64,000 nucleotides of DNA, from positions 124,001 through 188,000 of the forward strand of contig JADDTR010000029.1 of NCBI GenBank assembly GCA_015345905.1. Reading direction: 5' to 3'. Position 1 is the first letter of the stretch. Every line of letters begins with the position of its first letter. The position numbers were made by a program, and so were the translations under genes. Below the pieces are notes generated by a model that was not told the DNA's origin, ran no database searches, and saw only the letters and a list, made by a program, of their open reading frames with translations. This DNA comes from Aotearoamyces nothofagi (taxonomy: Eukaryota > Ascomycota > Leotiomycetes > Leotiales > Tympanidaceae). This document shows, one piece after another, positions 35,644 through 47,965 of this stretch.

Positions 35644-37336
35644 TCAACTTTCATTGGGGTGACATACCATGCTAAGTCCTAGTATCATGGAGCACCAAAA
35701 GCACACATTATTCAAAACCCGCTTCCCTTTAATCCACTTTGTCCGCTGGATCATCACAATTGGAAGCTGACTCATCTGCGCTAAGAACCCATAACCCCTG
35801 ATTTTCTTAGTAATGCAGGCCATAACAATCTCGTGTCCTATAGCACTGATCAAAAATGTAATCACCGTTGCCATTGGCCGTCCAATATGCGGTCTGCTTG
35901 CTGAATATACGTGCCGCCGGAAGAAATTGTGAACCGGGATGTTCCATTCGCGGGAGAATTCCATCCAGTCAGTGCTGTTCCACCAGTCGCTATAGAAATG
36001 ACGGTCGGCGAAGCAGGTTATCTCGGCGAAGGCGCCCAAGACGTATTCGAAGATCACGAGGAAGACGAGAAGAAATGTGATCATAAACGGGAATAGAAGC
36101 ATGCTACTGGATTCCGCAAGCACCAGGAACGTTTCAGAGAAGGAATCGATATTTTCGATGCGTATAGCTGCTTCGGCGAGGATAGGGACGATAAACTCCT
36201 CGGAAACAATGGTAAGAAGGAAGATGACGCCGAATACGGCCACGACCTTGTAGGCCAGTTGTGACCAGTGCACCCGATCTGTTCGAGGATATTCGAGCTC
36301 GTAGCAGAGTGTAGGACAGAACAAGAAGTCGATATAGTTTCCCCAGGTCAGATTCTTGGGATATGATTGGTTGCCCATTGGAGACGTGAGCTCAATGGCT
36401 AGATCCTCCCGTAACCGAGCTATTGAGCTCTTTTCGTCCTCACTTACCTCATCAGACTCGCGCTGTTCATCAATTGTCGAAGTATGTCCAGCACTTGGAT
36501 ATTGGTAAGCCGGAGCTTTTGAAGCTGTTGAGGGGGTGTCAAGTGCCCGCAGTCTTCTTTCTGATTCGCTAAGGTGTCCATTGTAGAACGCGTAGGAATG
36601 GAGTTTCATAAGAAGAGTCAGGGTATGTAAGGTCAAAAAGACCTGTGCAGTCCATGTCCACTGGAGATAAAACGGAATTGCGACCCAAAAGCAAAACCAG
36701 AATGTCTGAAAAATGCTCTGTAATGCCATCCCACCACTCCTCCATCGCAAGATGTTACTACTTCTATAAATCTTATGCAATGGCAAGGCCAAGCCGGTTG
36801 TTGCACACATGAGCAAGTCTGCAAGAGCAAGCTCCCAGACTTTGACAGTAAAAAGCTGCCAGATTTTAACTCTCATGGGGTAGCCAGTGTCTTTAATATT
36901 TCGCAGCATTGTTGTTATTGCCATGATGAAAAGAGCAATCCAGAATAGGATGAAGAATCCCTGGAAGTCCCTATAATCACTATTCGGGTCGAAATGTGAG
37001 ACCCTGGAGGCATATTCGATTGTTGGGAATAGTCGACGGCGCTGCTCCGCTCGGAGTTGCTTCCGTACTGTGGAAATGGACTGGACCGATGGAGGCGCAT
37101 CGGCGGGAACAGGAGTTGAGCTGCCACTGCGAGCTGTTAGACATAATGATATAGCCCTTCATACGTTGTACGAACCTTGTCTGGCCAGTCGTTTGCCCAC
37201 TTTCTGTAGCTTCGGTGAAAAAAGAGGTCTCTTCACTTTTGGTTCGTAATATTTGGGGATTAACAGCTTTAACAACTCGAGGTCGTAAGACGTAATCATG
37301 ATTGCCATTCGTGTTGCCATCTGTTGATGTCGACAT
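35644..37336 (-). CDS. Sterol O-acyltransferase (MBOAT family)
   Basis: Exon 1 is 37336-37176 and exon 2 is 37126-35644, giving 547 residues. The enzyme esterifies ergosterol with fatty acyl-CoA in the endoplasmic reticulum for storage in lipid droplets. Exon 2 holds the fungal hallmark 'LFPTIEYASRVSHFDPNSDY', then multiple membrane helices, the MBOAT motif 'FYSDWWNS', and the catalytic His in 'SAIGHEIVMA'. The homologous segments 'LRNIKDTGYP' and 'ELEYPRTDRVHW' also match the ACAT/Are1/Are2 branch rather than DGAT1. The 49-base intron has donor gttcgt and acceptor cgcag. A second in-frame acceptor lies six bases further on. Reading straight through would end in a stop, so the splice is needed. 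The gene is divergent from the AP-1 gamma gene. Confidence 0.9.
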
Positions 37337-37925
37337 TTTGCTCGGCGTTGATTGAGCCACGTGTTATATGTACAGTACGTAGATCTAGAAACTATGAACC
37401 GCTTTGCGATACATGCATGGGGTGAGTGAGTGATTGTCGCGTCTGCGTGTTATAAAACCGCCAATGTTGCGGTTGTAGCTGTGAAGTAGGTTTCCTATAG
37501 AACAAGTACAATCTTCAAGGAACACGGTTCAAATGGCAAATATTCAATCAGTGACGTACTGATATCTCGGAAGTATATATGTACTTACATATGTCTCCCG
37601 GCGACTCCAATTCCATGTTTCGATGGCTTAGCTGTGGCGCCGGTAAGTCAGGGAGCCCATCGGATCCCGGGCCCAATTACGACCGATTGGCTGTTATACG
37701 GCTGCCGTGAGCTGCCTCCTGAACCGCGCCTCAAATCTGAGGCTTAGTACTAGCGCCATCCCCAAAGTTTAGAACGTGTTGCCCTTTGTGTCATTTCGAG
37801 CTCACACATATAACGACATCGCTGTAGACCAGATGAGGACTTGGCCAGCAATAACTAGGAGGAACGTACATCTGGTTTGCTAAAGGAAATCCCGCAAGCA
37901 CCGCCTTGTGATTTCCAGCGCCGAA
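37337..37925. other. Divergent promoter region
   Basis: This 589-base region is shared by the sterol acyltransferase (minus) and AP-1 gamma (plus) genes. A CACGTG lies just upstream of the acyltransferase start. No open frame or RNA gene was recognised. Confidence 0.6.
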
Positions 37926-40668
37926 ATGAGTTCCCGTAAGGCGCCAGCATACCCCTCTGTCTGCTCAACCTAACGCGCATTTATATAGTGAAGCAATTCA
38001 TTCGTAACGTCCGGGCATCGAAAACCATAGCAGATGAAAGGGCGGTTGTCCAGAAGGAGAGCGCTGCCATTAGAGCAAGCTTCAGAGAAGAAAGCGGAGA
38101 CTCCAATGTTAGGTTCGTCATGGCATTGGCGCATTGCCTCTGAAGCCCAACTGACGATTTTTATAGGAGAAACAACGTAGCCAAGCTACTTTACCTTTTT
38201 ACACTAGGTGAACGCACACATTTCGGGCAGATAGAATGTCTCAAGCTACTGGCATCACCTCGATTCGCGGACAAGCGCTTGGGCTACCTAGGCACGATGT
38301 TGTTGCTGGACGAGAACCAGGAAGTTCTTACACTTGTCACGAACTCTCTCAAAAAGTACGTCGCTGAATTATTACTTACATGGGGTATGCTAATCGGACC
38401 TCTCATGTAGTGATCTAAACCATTCAAATCAATACGTGGTCGGGTTGGCTTTATGTACCCTTGGCAACATTGCATCTATCGAGATGTCAAGAGACCTGTT
38501 CCCCGAAATCGAAAACCTCTTATCGACCGCCAATCCCTATATTCGACGAAAAGCAGCATTATGTGCGATGCGAATATGCCGAAAGGTCCCAGATCTACAG
38601 GAGCATTTCCTAGAGAAAGCTGCCATCCTACTATCGGATCGTAATCACGGAGTCCTCCTCTGCGGTCTCACCTTAGTTACCAGTCTGTGCGAGGCCGACG
38701 AGGCTGAGGGAGGTGAAGAAGAGATAGTTGAAAAGTTTAGACCCCTCACTGCTAGTCTAGTGCGGACACTGAAAGGTCTAGCTAGCTCAGGATACGCTCC
38801 TGAGCACGATGTTACAGGTATCACGGATCCTTTTCTACAAGTGAAGATATTGCAATTATTGAGAGTCCTTGGACGAGGTGACGCTCAAACCAGTGAACAA
38901 ATTAACGACATCCTTGCCCAAGTAGCGACCAATACCGACTCATCTAAAAATGTTGGCAACTCGATCCTTTACGAAGCAGTTCTAACTATCCTGGATATCG
39001 AGGCCGATTCGGGACTACGGGTCTTAGGTGTCAATATTCTTGGCAAATTCTTGTCAAACAGAGACAACAACATTCGCTACGTTGCACTCAACACCCTTAT
39101 CAAGGTTGTGGCGATTGAGCCAAATGCTGTTCAACGTCACCGAAATACGATTCTTGAATGTTTACGAGATCCAGATATCAGTATTCGAAGGCGAGCACTT
39201 GATCTGAGCTTTACCCTTATTAATGAGAGCAATGTCAGGGTGCTGATTCGAGAACTATTGGCGTTCTTGGAGGTTGCGGACAACGAATTTAAGCCAATTA
39301 TGACAAGTCAGATTGGTGTTGCAGCAGACAGATTTGCACCATCCAAGCGATGGCACGTGGATACGATGTTGAGAGTACTTTCACTAGCTGGGAATTACGT
39401 CAAGGAACAAATTTTGTCATCGTTCATCCGACTGGTTGCCACCACTCCTGATCTACAACAATACGTTGTACAGAAGTTATATGCCTCTTTGAGGAAAGAT
39501 ATCACTCAAGAAAGCCTAACATTAGCCGGAGCCTGGTGCATCGGAGAGTTTGGTGATGCTTTACTTAAGGGCGGAAATTACGAGGAGGTTGAGCTCGTAC
39601 AAGAAGTGAAAGAGAATGAGGTTGTAGACCTTTTCTCAACAATCCTAAACAGCAGCTATGCCACCCAAGTCGCTACGGAATATATTATCACATCCTTAAT
39701 GAAGCTTACAACACGGTTTTCAGATCCCGCACAAATCGACAGAATTAGACGGATACTGCAAAGCAACTCAACTAGTCTTGACGTCGAAGTTCAGCAACGT
39801 GCTGTCGAGTATGGCAATCTATTTGGATACGATGCAATCAGACGAGGTGTCCTGGAGAAGATGCCACCACCACAGATCAAGGAAGAATCCCGCGTCTTTG
39901 GTGAGGCAACTAAGAAGCCAAAGAAGAGCGCCAATCGCAAATCTGCATTAATTAAGCCATCCGAACAGGATCTCCTCTTTGACCTCATGGATGATCAAAC
40001 GCCCGCAGCAGATCTCGGCGCTACCCTAAATGGCTCCCAGAACAATGCAGACCTACTAGCTGACATCCTAGGCGGCGGCTCCTCCGCTCCCTCTGCCTCA
40101 GCTCCTCAGCAATCTAATATCAACTCCATATTGGATCTCTTTGGCAACTCTGGACCAGCCCAACCTCCCACTGCGACCGCAACTCCCGCATCCAGTGCTC
40201 TCTTCTCCGGCATGTCCTCTCCTCCACCCCAGCCAGCCCCTGTTGCTATCCCAGTGTACCCTTGCTACAGCAAGAATGATCTTAATGTCACGCTCCAGCT
40301 CCAGCGTAACGCCGAAGGCATTGTCCTTATCGTGGCACGATTCACGAACACGTCTCCCTCCCAACCCAAGTCCAACGTTGGCTTACAGGCTGCGGTGCCG
40401 AAGACGCAGAAGCTGCAACTCAACGCCATATCAAATGCCGATCTGGCACCTGGCGCAGAAGCAACACAGTCGATGAGAGTTAGCGGTAGTAAAGGAGTAA
40501 GTCCAATCTATACTCTCATTCAACCTTTCTAGTTATCCCTCCGTTCAATGGTACACGACTAACATCTCCCCTCCATAGCCGCCATTGAGATTAAGACTGA
40601 AGATCTCGTACACGGATCCCAGCTTGGGAAGTCTGGTGGAGCAGGTCGACTGGTCGGAGCCAAGGTAG
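37926..40668 (+). CDS. APL4: AP-1 complex subunit gamma-1 (gamma-adaptin)
   Basis: Five exons (37926-37935, 37989-38112, 38167-38355, 38411-40496, 40579-40668) give 832 residues. The first exon is only ten bases (ATG AGT TCC C) and splices to 'tgaagcaattc' to give the conserved start [16 protein letters not shown]. The trunk is the adaptin alpha-solenoid: '[30 protein letters not shown]', '[17 protein letters not shown]', '[18 protein letters not shown]'. A Pro/Ala/Ser hinge with 'LLADILGG' and 'SILDLFGN' clathrin-box-like segments leads to the gamma-ear ('[23 protein letters not shown]'). AP-1 packages cargo into clathrin vesicles at the trans-Golgi and endosomes. The last short exon supplies the C-terminal ear strands ending 'VDWSEPR'. 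All junctions keep frame. Confidence 0.95.
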
Positions 40669-41923
40669 GTCGGGTAGAGGCGTTACATAGCATGCGCTGG
40701 CGATAAAATAAAATAGCAATTCGAGAACATCAATGATTCGTAAAGGTTTATATGCATGTATAGTTGGCTGTACTGTGCCTGGTTTTAAAAGGATGTGGCC
40801 GAAAGATTCCTCGACGTGGGTTAGTGACGGAGTAGGGTTGCGGAAAGCAGCGGCTATACCAAGTAAAAGCGACTATGTCAGGACAGGTAGATAAATACGT
40901 AGACAGCAGCCCAGATTCTCGATACTCTCCGACGACTCTACACTTGGCACAGCAGGGACGTAGACAGATCACAGCAGGTCACGGGGTTCGTCATACTCGC
41001 TACGAAAGAAAAATCGCAAGTTCCCAGTTCACATCTCGATAGATTACATCAGCATCACGTCACGTCACGAGAACAAGGACACTTTCAACAAGAGCATAAG
41101 AGAGGTCATCCCGTCGACATGTTTGATTCCTATCAAGTAGAGCATCCCGAGCAGCCACAGAGCAACAGGCGCGAACGCGCTCACCTCGTTATGACCCTCA
41201 GCCGTGGCCGTGGCATGTGATACCATGTCATATCATGTATGGATCAGAGCCAAGCCAAACCATTACTAGTCCATGCGTCCATCCGGTTCCATCCCATCCC
41301 ATCCCATCATCATCAGTCATCAAAAGAGAATTTCATCGAAAAAGTCCCAGCTATCTCACAAACTGTGCTGTTTCAAAATCCTTCAGTCATCAACTACCTC
41401 CTCCCACCGCCCAAAAGCGCACCGTCACTCCATAAATTCGGAAGAAGAAGAAAAAGGCCATCTCTGAGATACGGCATGAGCGAGTGGCCGAGTACAAGTA
41501 TAGTGTAGAGACAGAGAGTGAATTGCCAGTTCCACATTTGTGAAAAGGCAAAATCAATCATGAAAAAGAAAAAGTAGATCAAATCAAAAGCACACCAGGC
41601 CAAGCCAGGCCTAATACTCCATCCATGTCATCATCTATTCGATTGCTTGTGAGTAGAGTTTAAATAGAGAATGTGGTTATGTGAAATTCCCATGCAAGCG
41701 ATGCCATGTGCCATGCAATGTGGGTTCAGGTCGTTACTGTGTCGTTTATTTTCGTGAAGGGGTACAAGAAGTGAAAGGTTTCGGACATGCCGTTAATGAG
41801 CGAAAACCTATGAGCAAATCATAGTAGTAGCCATCTGGCTGATTTGCAGATCGTTGAGCTATGGCTAGCATCGTGTGTAGGAAGAACGACAAAGAAGCAT
41901 GGGTCATCGAATCGAGAACAACA
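40669..41923. other. Convergent intergenic region
   Basis: This holds the 3' flanks of AP-1 gamma (plus) and the J-protein gene (minus). A short cgtcacgtcacg run occurs near 41055 and a (catcc)n run near 41290. No gene is supported. Confidence 0.55.
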
Positions 41924-43780
41924 TCAAGCATGTTGTGCCATTTCTCTAGTTCGACGTGGTGGAGTGTATGCATAATCGCGATGATGTGTCGGATCCGAGC
42001 CTCGTCGATATTGATTATCAGAATAGCTAATGTCTTCAGGTCTGTAAGCAGGAGCAAATTTGACCTCGCCGAAGAATGGAGAATGGCTTGAGCTGCGACC
42101 AGAAGACTCGCGGGCCACCGTCTTAGGCCGCACTGGGATTACTACAGGTTCGGGGGAGACGCTCTTGGGGTAGTATGCATCACGAGGTGCGCTGCCCCCA
42201 GATCGCTTTGCGGAAGGACGTTCAGCACTACGACGTCCTCCGCCAGGAGATTCACTGCGATCATGCGGATCGGTGTAGTCGTTTTCTCGAGCTGCGGATC
42301 GGTGGCGTGAGACAGGTACGCTGCGACCACCTTCAATGATGTAGCGCACGGCCTCAACTGGACGGCGACGAGGTGGACTTTGAACGCGAGGTGGAGCATA
42401 AGTTGGTATATCCGATTCAGAGTCTTCTGTAGTATACTCTTTCTTCAACCTGCTGCTACGGGAGGATGACTTTACCTTGTCGCCTGATTGGAAGGTTTGT
42501 GAACGAGATAGAGGCGGCGATGTGAATTCTTTCCTATCATACTGAGAGTTCAAAGTCTTCGAACGGTGTGGCTCTTTCCTGGGTTCAGGAATAGTAGGTG
42601 GTGCTGAAGAATATGATTGAAGCGATGGTTTCTTCGCAGACGGAGGGGTTGCTTCGACAATATATGGTTCAGAAGCGTAAGCTACTGATGCACCTCTATC
42701 CCTAACAGATGATTTCGGTGTTTCGCGACTTCGAAGTGGTACTTGCTCGGAGGCTCTGCGTGCAGACGGGCGAGCCGAAGAGCGACGTGGCAAGTCATCA
42801 TCGTCATCATATGGCGATGGCACAGGAGGGTATCTGTTGGGAACCGTGTGGTCCTGAAATGTTTCGGCTCTGCGGAGAGGTTTTGGCCTGGCATCTGGTT
42901 CGGCTGATCGACGTGCCGCTTGCACATATTGTGCTAGAAAGTCTTGCCTATCTTTGAGTTTGCGGGTTCGTTCGGTCTCCTCTTCGTTGCGTAGCTTCTC
43001 CTTCTCAGCAGCTCGTGCTTCCCTCTCACGGTTTCTGATCTCCTCCTCCATCTTCCGGATCGACTTTCTTTCGAGCTTTGGTCGATAATCCTCTTCCGAA
43101 GAGCCATCGACTATAAAGGTAGCGCGACTGTACTTCTCTTCTGTCGCCTTCCTGCGTTCCTTGTCGCTTTTCTTTTTGCTCGCCCCATGTGCTGACCGCT
43201 TCACCTCCTTCTCCCATCGCTCTCGCTCCCGCTCCCGCTCCCGTTCCTCCTCCACCTTCCTAGCCCGCTTTTCGTCATCTCTGGCGGAAGACCGCTTGCG
43301 TTCTTCAAACCCGGCAGACTTTCTTGCCGTGGCTCGCGGGGGCTCGTCGTACATCCTCGCACCTATATCATCCTCGTAAGATCGCGGCATCGGTTGCGTA
43401 TAGATGTTTGGAGACTCTCGAGGTTTCGACTGGTATGTTGACGACCGCGGTTCCGCCGTCTTGACTTCGTAGTCAAATACCGACTTCCCAGGTGGAGGGC
43501 CCGGTCGTGGGGCGGGATTCCTGCCCATTTCCTTTCTCAGATCGAACAGCTTCAGCTGCTCGTCATATTGCAGACGCTTGTTGTCGTCGCTCAGCAGCTC
43601 GTAGGCTTGCTGGACCCTTTGGAACTCATCCTGCTTTATAGCCTTCAGGGCCTCATCCTGCACCTTGTCCGGGTGGCATTTCAGGACCAGCTTTCTATAT
43701 ACACTTCGGATCTCTGCCAGTTTCGCATCTTTGCTCACGCCCAGCGCTGTGTACGGATCTGGAGGAAGAGGCGAATTCAT
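41924..43780 (-). CDS. J-domain protein with charged coiled coil and basic tail
   Basis: A single exon codes for 618 residues. The J domain fills residues 8-75 ('DPYTALGVSKDAKLAEIRSVYRKL', then the HPD triad at 36-38 in 'KCHPDKV'), so it should stimulate an Hsp70 partner. Residues about 150-300 are a highly charged helix with Glu-Arg repeats ('EEERERERERERW'), encoded by a cgctcc hexanucleotide tract near 43215-43245. The rest is Ser/Arg/Pro-rich and disordered, with 'PPRRRP'-type motifs and a Tyr/Arg-rich end. There is no signal peptide, zinc finger or DnaJ C-terminal domain, so it is a class C J-protein of nucleus or cytosol. RNA-processing links are possible given the SR-like tail, but that is inference. 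Confidence 0.9.
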   Translation of the reverse strand: MNSPLPPDPYTALGVSKDAKLAEIRSVYRKLVLKCHPDKVQDEALKAIKQDEFQRVQQAYELLSDDNKRLQYDEQLKLFDLRKEMGRNPAPRPGPPPGKSVFDYEVKTAEPRSSTYQSKPRESPNIYTQPMPRSYEDDIGARMYDEPPRATARKSAGFEERKRSSARDDEKRARKVEEERERERERERWEKEVKRSAHGASKKKSDKERRKATEEKYSRATFIVDGSSEEDYRPKLERKSIRKMEEEIRNREREARAAEKEKLRNEEETERTRKLKDRQDFLAQYVQAARRSAEPDARPKPLRRAETFQDHTVPNRYPPVPSPYDDDDDLPRRSSARPSARRASEQVPLRSRETPKSSVRDRGASVAYASEPYIVEATPPSAKKPSLQSYSSAPPTIPEPRKEPHRSKTLNSQYDRKEFTSPPLSRSQTFQSGDKVKSSSRSSRLKKEYTTEDSESDIPTYAPPRVQSPPRRRPVEAVRYIIEGGRSVPVSRHRSAARENDYTDPHDRSESPGGGRRSAERPSAKRSGGSAPRDAYYPKSVSPEPVVIPVRPKTVARESSGRSSSHSPFFGEVKFAPAYRPEDISYSDNQYRRGSDPTHHRDYAYTPPRRTREMAQHA

Positions 43781-46614
43781 GATGGGCGGCCGGGTCGATG
43801 CGTGTTGTTGTTGTTATCGTCGTCGATGCTCGTTGTATTGGAGCTCGTCGGATACTATACCATCGTCCCGGGGAATACAAGGAGAAGTGTAGATGACGAG
43901 ACGGTTAAGTGCAGAGGTTGGAGGGAGAAGAGAAGTGGAAGGTTTAGCAAAGGTTGTAGCCGTTAAGGTACATGTATCGTGCACAGATGCCGTCACTCTA
44001 GAGGCTCGCTTAGTGATGCGGTCCCTGAGCGGCGCGGGCGGCGTGAGCGAGAACACCTAATGAATCACTAAGGATGGCTGCCGTTTATTTGGAATCGGAA
44101 TGTGCAGCGCAGTGTGCAGTGTAGTGTGCTGTGTAGCGTAGCACTGCGCACGCTGTGGCGATGAACAGTCGCCCCCTCTGAGAGCTTGCTTCGTAGTCGC
44201 CAGGGCGGCAGAGCAGTAGGGGAGTCAGGGACTAGAAGAACAGAATAAGGTTGCGTGTGAGGAGGCCTCCTGAGGCGGTCACAATAACAACAACAACGGC
44301 CGCGGCGTCCCAGACGTGGCGGTGAATGAGTGCAGTGAATCCGGTGAATCTCCACAAGTTCCTGGGCCGCCCGATACCGACCGGATGCTCTTGGGAGCCG
44401 AGCGCGGATAGGCCCTCAGCAACGGTAATATAGCATGTACAAGTACGTATCACTGTCGTGCGTCTGACGCGGTGGCAGTAGCAGGAATGCGCGCGGTCGT
44501 GGGATACTGGTTGCTTGGTTACAGCGCGGGGGGAGAGCATCATATTTCAGCATGGCTGGCCTCGGCGGGCGAGGCAGAAGACCTCAGTCGAAATGTGACA
44601 GCAGCCCTCCTGCTGAAGCTCTCCGGCAGGCATTGGACCGTGGCCTCTACAGCAAGCACGCCTCACTTGGATCACGTTGTGGACAGGCACGGCGAGCACA
44701 GCAGACACGGCGATAGCAGATCCACTCCTGCGACTATGCTCGAGGATATCCAGTTGGAGAGATGCACGATGGAGCTGTGCTGGCTGGCTAATGCAACGCC
44801 TTCCACTGACTGAGCAGCTCTCCTTGGCCCCTCATGCATGATGCAGGAGATCCCTTTGGAATCACTCGGGCGGGCCAGCGGGCGTGCCCGTCTAGAGCCA
44901 GGGACTGGGTGCTGTAGATGCACATCCGGGCGAGATTGGGACGCTGCGCTGCGAGGAGTCTGTAAGAAGAGGCCGAGTGCCACGGGCAGCCTCGCTGCAG
45001 TATCGATTCGAGGGTTCCCGTTCAGGCATTCTCCATACGCGCTGCTGAGAGCCTACTGTTGCTCGCTGCTCAAGGCTCTCACTGTCGCCGCTCAGGGCCA
45101 TCTATCACCCACCTCCTGTCCAGGCATGCCTGGCTATTGGCCGTCAGTGGGCAGGAGGGACGGTGCAGAGTCTGCAGCATCTGCCGGTGCAGCGGTGTGT
45201 TTCCAGCATGTTGTGGAGTCTAAGAGTACGGCAACGGTGCGTGGGTGCTGGGGTGCGCAATCCTGCTTCCCTGGCCATGCGTTGCCGATGAGGAGGGCAT
45301 AGTGGGCAGGATTAATCTACTGTATCACTCACTCACAGCACCGAGGACGACTCCAGGCTGTACGGATACGGGGTCAGACAGTCAGGGTAATTAATGACGA
45401 GCGAGTGCTTGGGGCTGCGGCGCTCTCGGTTGTGCCATGGTGACCTGAGACCACACCTCAACCCACTGAACCCACCGACTGGACGAAACATGCTCTGTAC
45501 GCGCTTCACAATCCCGGCGCAGCACATGTCCAAGCCCACTGCGGGGGAATTCACAGCCAGCAGCCCAATAGAAGTATCCTGCCCACGACTGTCTTTCAAT
45601 CCTAGCCGCCCGCTATCTTGTACTGTATTCTATACTGTAATACAGCCTGTATGCACCGACTACCTTATCTTGCTGTGCCATCCTCCAACCACCGCAGTCG
45701 AGGAAGCCTGTGATATCTCCGTGCACTTCGTAGTACTGTATCTTCTAGGGCACAGAGTCGAGCCATGGGTTGCAGTACTGTATGTATATTAACGCACTGC
45801 TTGAACGGAGACTACACCACCCTTAGTCCAAGGGGGTAAACAGGTGGCTGGGCGCTTTAGACGAGACTTTGGCGATAAGCGTCCCGTGAGCTTTGTCTGA
45901 CCCCTTTCCGCACTTCTCACGTTTTAAATAATCTCGAAATTGAATGTATATATCCAGTATATATTCAATTCTCAGGTACTTGGGAGGCTTGAGAGCGCTC
46001 TAAGGATTTATGTCCAATTCTCAGGGCTTAACTTTCATAAAGTCGGATGTTGCTTCTGCACGGTTTGCTTCTGCACGATAAGAACCACGCGTCACTGGAC
46101 ATCTTGGCGCTTCTTTTCTGTCTAGACCATCCGTCGACCTTTGAGAGAGTTTGAAAAATTATAGGACTGTCAGAGTCGTACCGGAAGGTAGAACTGTGCG
46201 ACCATCTCCATTCCTTCCGTTATCTAGTCTCGAAAACATTGGGTTTGGCTAGTCCTCGTTTTTCTCGTAGTTATCATAAACCTCCTTCAACTTTCTTCGG
46301 GATGTCGGTATTATAAGTAGGGTATACAGACCTTACAAGGTCCAATGCCGCCATTTCATGGGCATGTCCCTCTTTTGTCCAGCAGTTGATGCGGCAGGCC
46401 TTGCCCGTTTCAGGACATAGCCGTGAGAGATGGTCTAGTTCTGAGACGGCGGTCTCGCCAGGCTACAGTAGATGATATCCTGCTGAATCGACTGGATTGC
46501 ACGTGGACTCGGCCTCGGGTCCTGTAGCACACTTTAGGTACTGAGTGCCTCGACTAAGAGATCAGCCATTTTGTCATTCAACACCCTATTATTAGTTAGT
46601 AGAAGTTCTTGTTG
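43781..46614. other. 2.8-kb gene-poor interval
   Basis: Several overlapping frames of 90-155 codons exist on both strands (for example 44472-44813 and 44838-45302), but none has a recognisable domain and they overlap one another, so none is called. An imperfect palindrome lies at 45938-45970. The sequence is GC-richer than other gaps at 44.1-45.6 kb. Confidence 0.5.
45938..45970. repeat. Imperfect AT-rich palindrome
   Basis: AATTGAATGTATATA and TATATATTCAATT flank a five-base centre; the stem has one two-base bulge. It may form a cruciform or be a remnant repeat end. Confidence 0.5.
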
Positions 46615-47965
46615 TTAAGAAGGGATGCAAGGTATATACTTGGATACAAAAGTTGGGCTTGTTAACAAGCTCAACTCCCTGGCTTCATCCTTCCAAAGCC
46701 TAGAGCGCATCATTTCCGACATCATTGAAGGTCCTCCTTCGGATTCGAAAATGCCCATGTTTAGATCCCTAGTGCGGCTTCCGATGCTGTCTGCAAAGTC
46801 TAAGCAAACTCCTTCCAGTCCCAACTTGAGCTGTGCCAGGTACTCGTCATTATGAGGCGTGGTTGACCCAGAGCCACTATCCTTACAAATGCCACCTTTG
46901 GAACCGTGCCAATGTGGGTTATTAAGAAACCTGCCGATAGTAGCCATTCCTCGATCAATAGCTAAAAGACCACCAAATTTCTCGAGTATCTGCTTCCATT
47001 TTAAAGGGATGGCATTTTTGGCGGCTTTCGCAGCAGCTTTTGCAGCCTTCGCAGCAACTTCACCAGCAGCAATAGCAACTTCGCCAGCTATAGTTTCAAC
47101 TTCAGCAACGGCCCCGCCACGTTCAAGAGCTGTCTCAGCAGCGATAACGGCACCCTCGACGGCCACCCCGCCAACATCGGTTGCAACGATCGCAGCAACA
47201 ACTACCAGGGCATCGGCAGCCAGATTAACCAGATTATCTGTCAGTGACCTGACTGCTGTGCAGACCCGCTCGCCGGTGAGATTGTCGTGTTGATTGAGGC
47301 TTAGAACGATATCGTTAGCTAGGTCTGCGACGTTGGTGTGAGCACGTTGGACGGCGTCCTAACAATCATTAGCGATATGAATATATCTCGTAGAGGTAAA
47401 GATGACTTACATATTGGACCTTGAAGACATCATTGATCAAGAAATGCTTCTTCATGATGAAGTAAACTCTGCGTGCCATTTCCATGTCATGGGGATACTT
47501 GTCACGGATCAGGTCGCAACTGGGCAACTGTAAGCATCCTGCTCCATCTTCCAGCCCACAGGTATAGTCGCGAGTCTCAAGGTAGCGTTTCCCAAACACG
47601 CTGACCTCGCCCATGGTTCTGAAGTCCGGATCGTCCTTCACGGCCAGAGTAAAGTTGGCGTAGAAGTCGTCGGCTCCCGAGGCTTCCAGATTCTCCCGAG
47701 ATAGTTTGAAGAACTGATCTCCGCACTCTGTAGTAGAGTAGTAGTTGCCAGTCGTCGGCAGAGTCAGAAGGTGATCGGCAGTATCGTCGATAGTAGAGTC
47801 AGTGCTACTCTTAGTCGCGTTCAGAGGATTTACAACCCTCCCAAACGACCTAGGCTTTGAGGGTTCGGCAGGTGCGATGGCGTTGTAAATAGGACTTGCA
47901 TTTGCCACTGACAAAAGTGCAATAGCTCCTAAGCTCGCGATCTTCTGGGCAAAAAGAACCCTCAT
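46615..47965 (-). CDS. Secreted Cys-containing protein, family unknown
   Basis: Exon 1 (47965-47411) and exon 2 (47358-46615) join at 'VFKVQY|DAVQRAH' through a 52-base intron (gtaagt...ttag), giving 432 residues. A signal peptide ('IASLGAIALLSVANA') is followed by an Asn-glycosylatable stretch, then a Cys-rich part ('TECGDQ', 'YTCGLEDGAGCLQLPSCDL') and 'MARRVYFIMKKHFL'. Exon 2 starts with an amphipathic helix, then a long Ala/Val-rich run ('LAADALVVVAAIVATD') and heptad-like Ala/Lys repeats ('VAAKAAKAAAKAAKNA'). The mature protein has eight Cys, an even number that suits disulfides. No catalytic motif is recognised. The Ala-rich helices could insert into or lie on membranes. I cannot assign it to a known family; effector, surface or antagonistic functions are guesses. 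Confidence 0.75.

Noticed and set aside
44472-45302. Overlapping frames of 100-150 codons on both strands
   Set aside because: They overlap one another with similar length and show no family motif; likely chance in GC-rich DNA.
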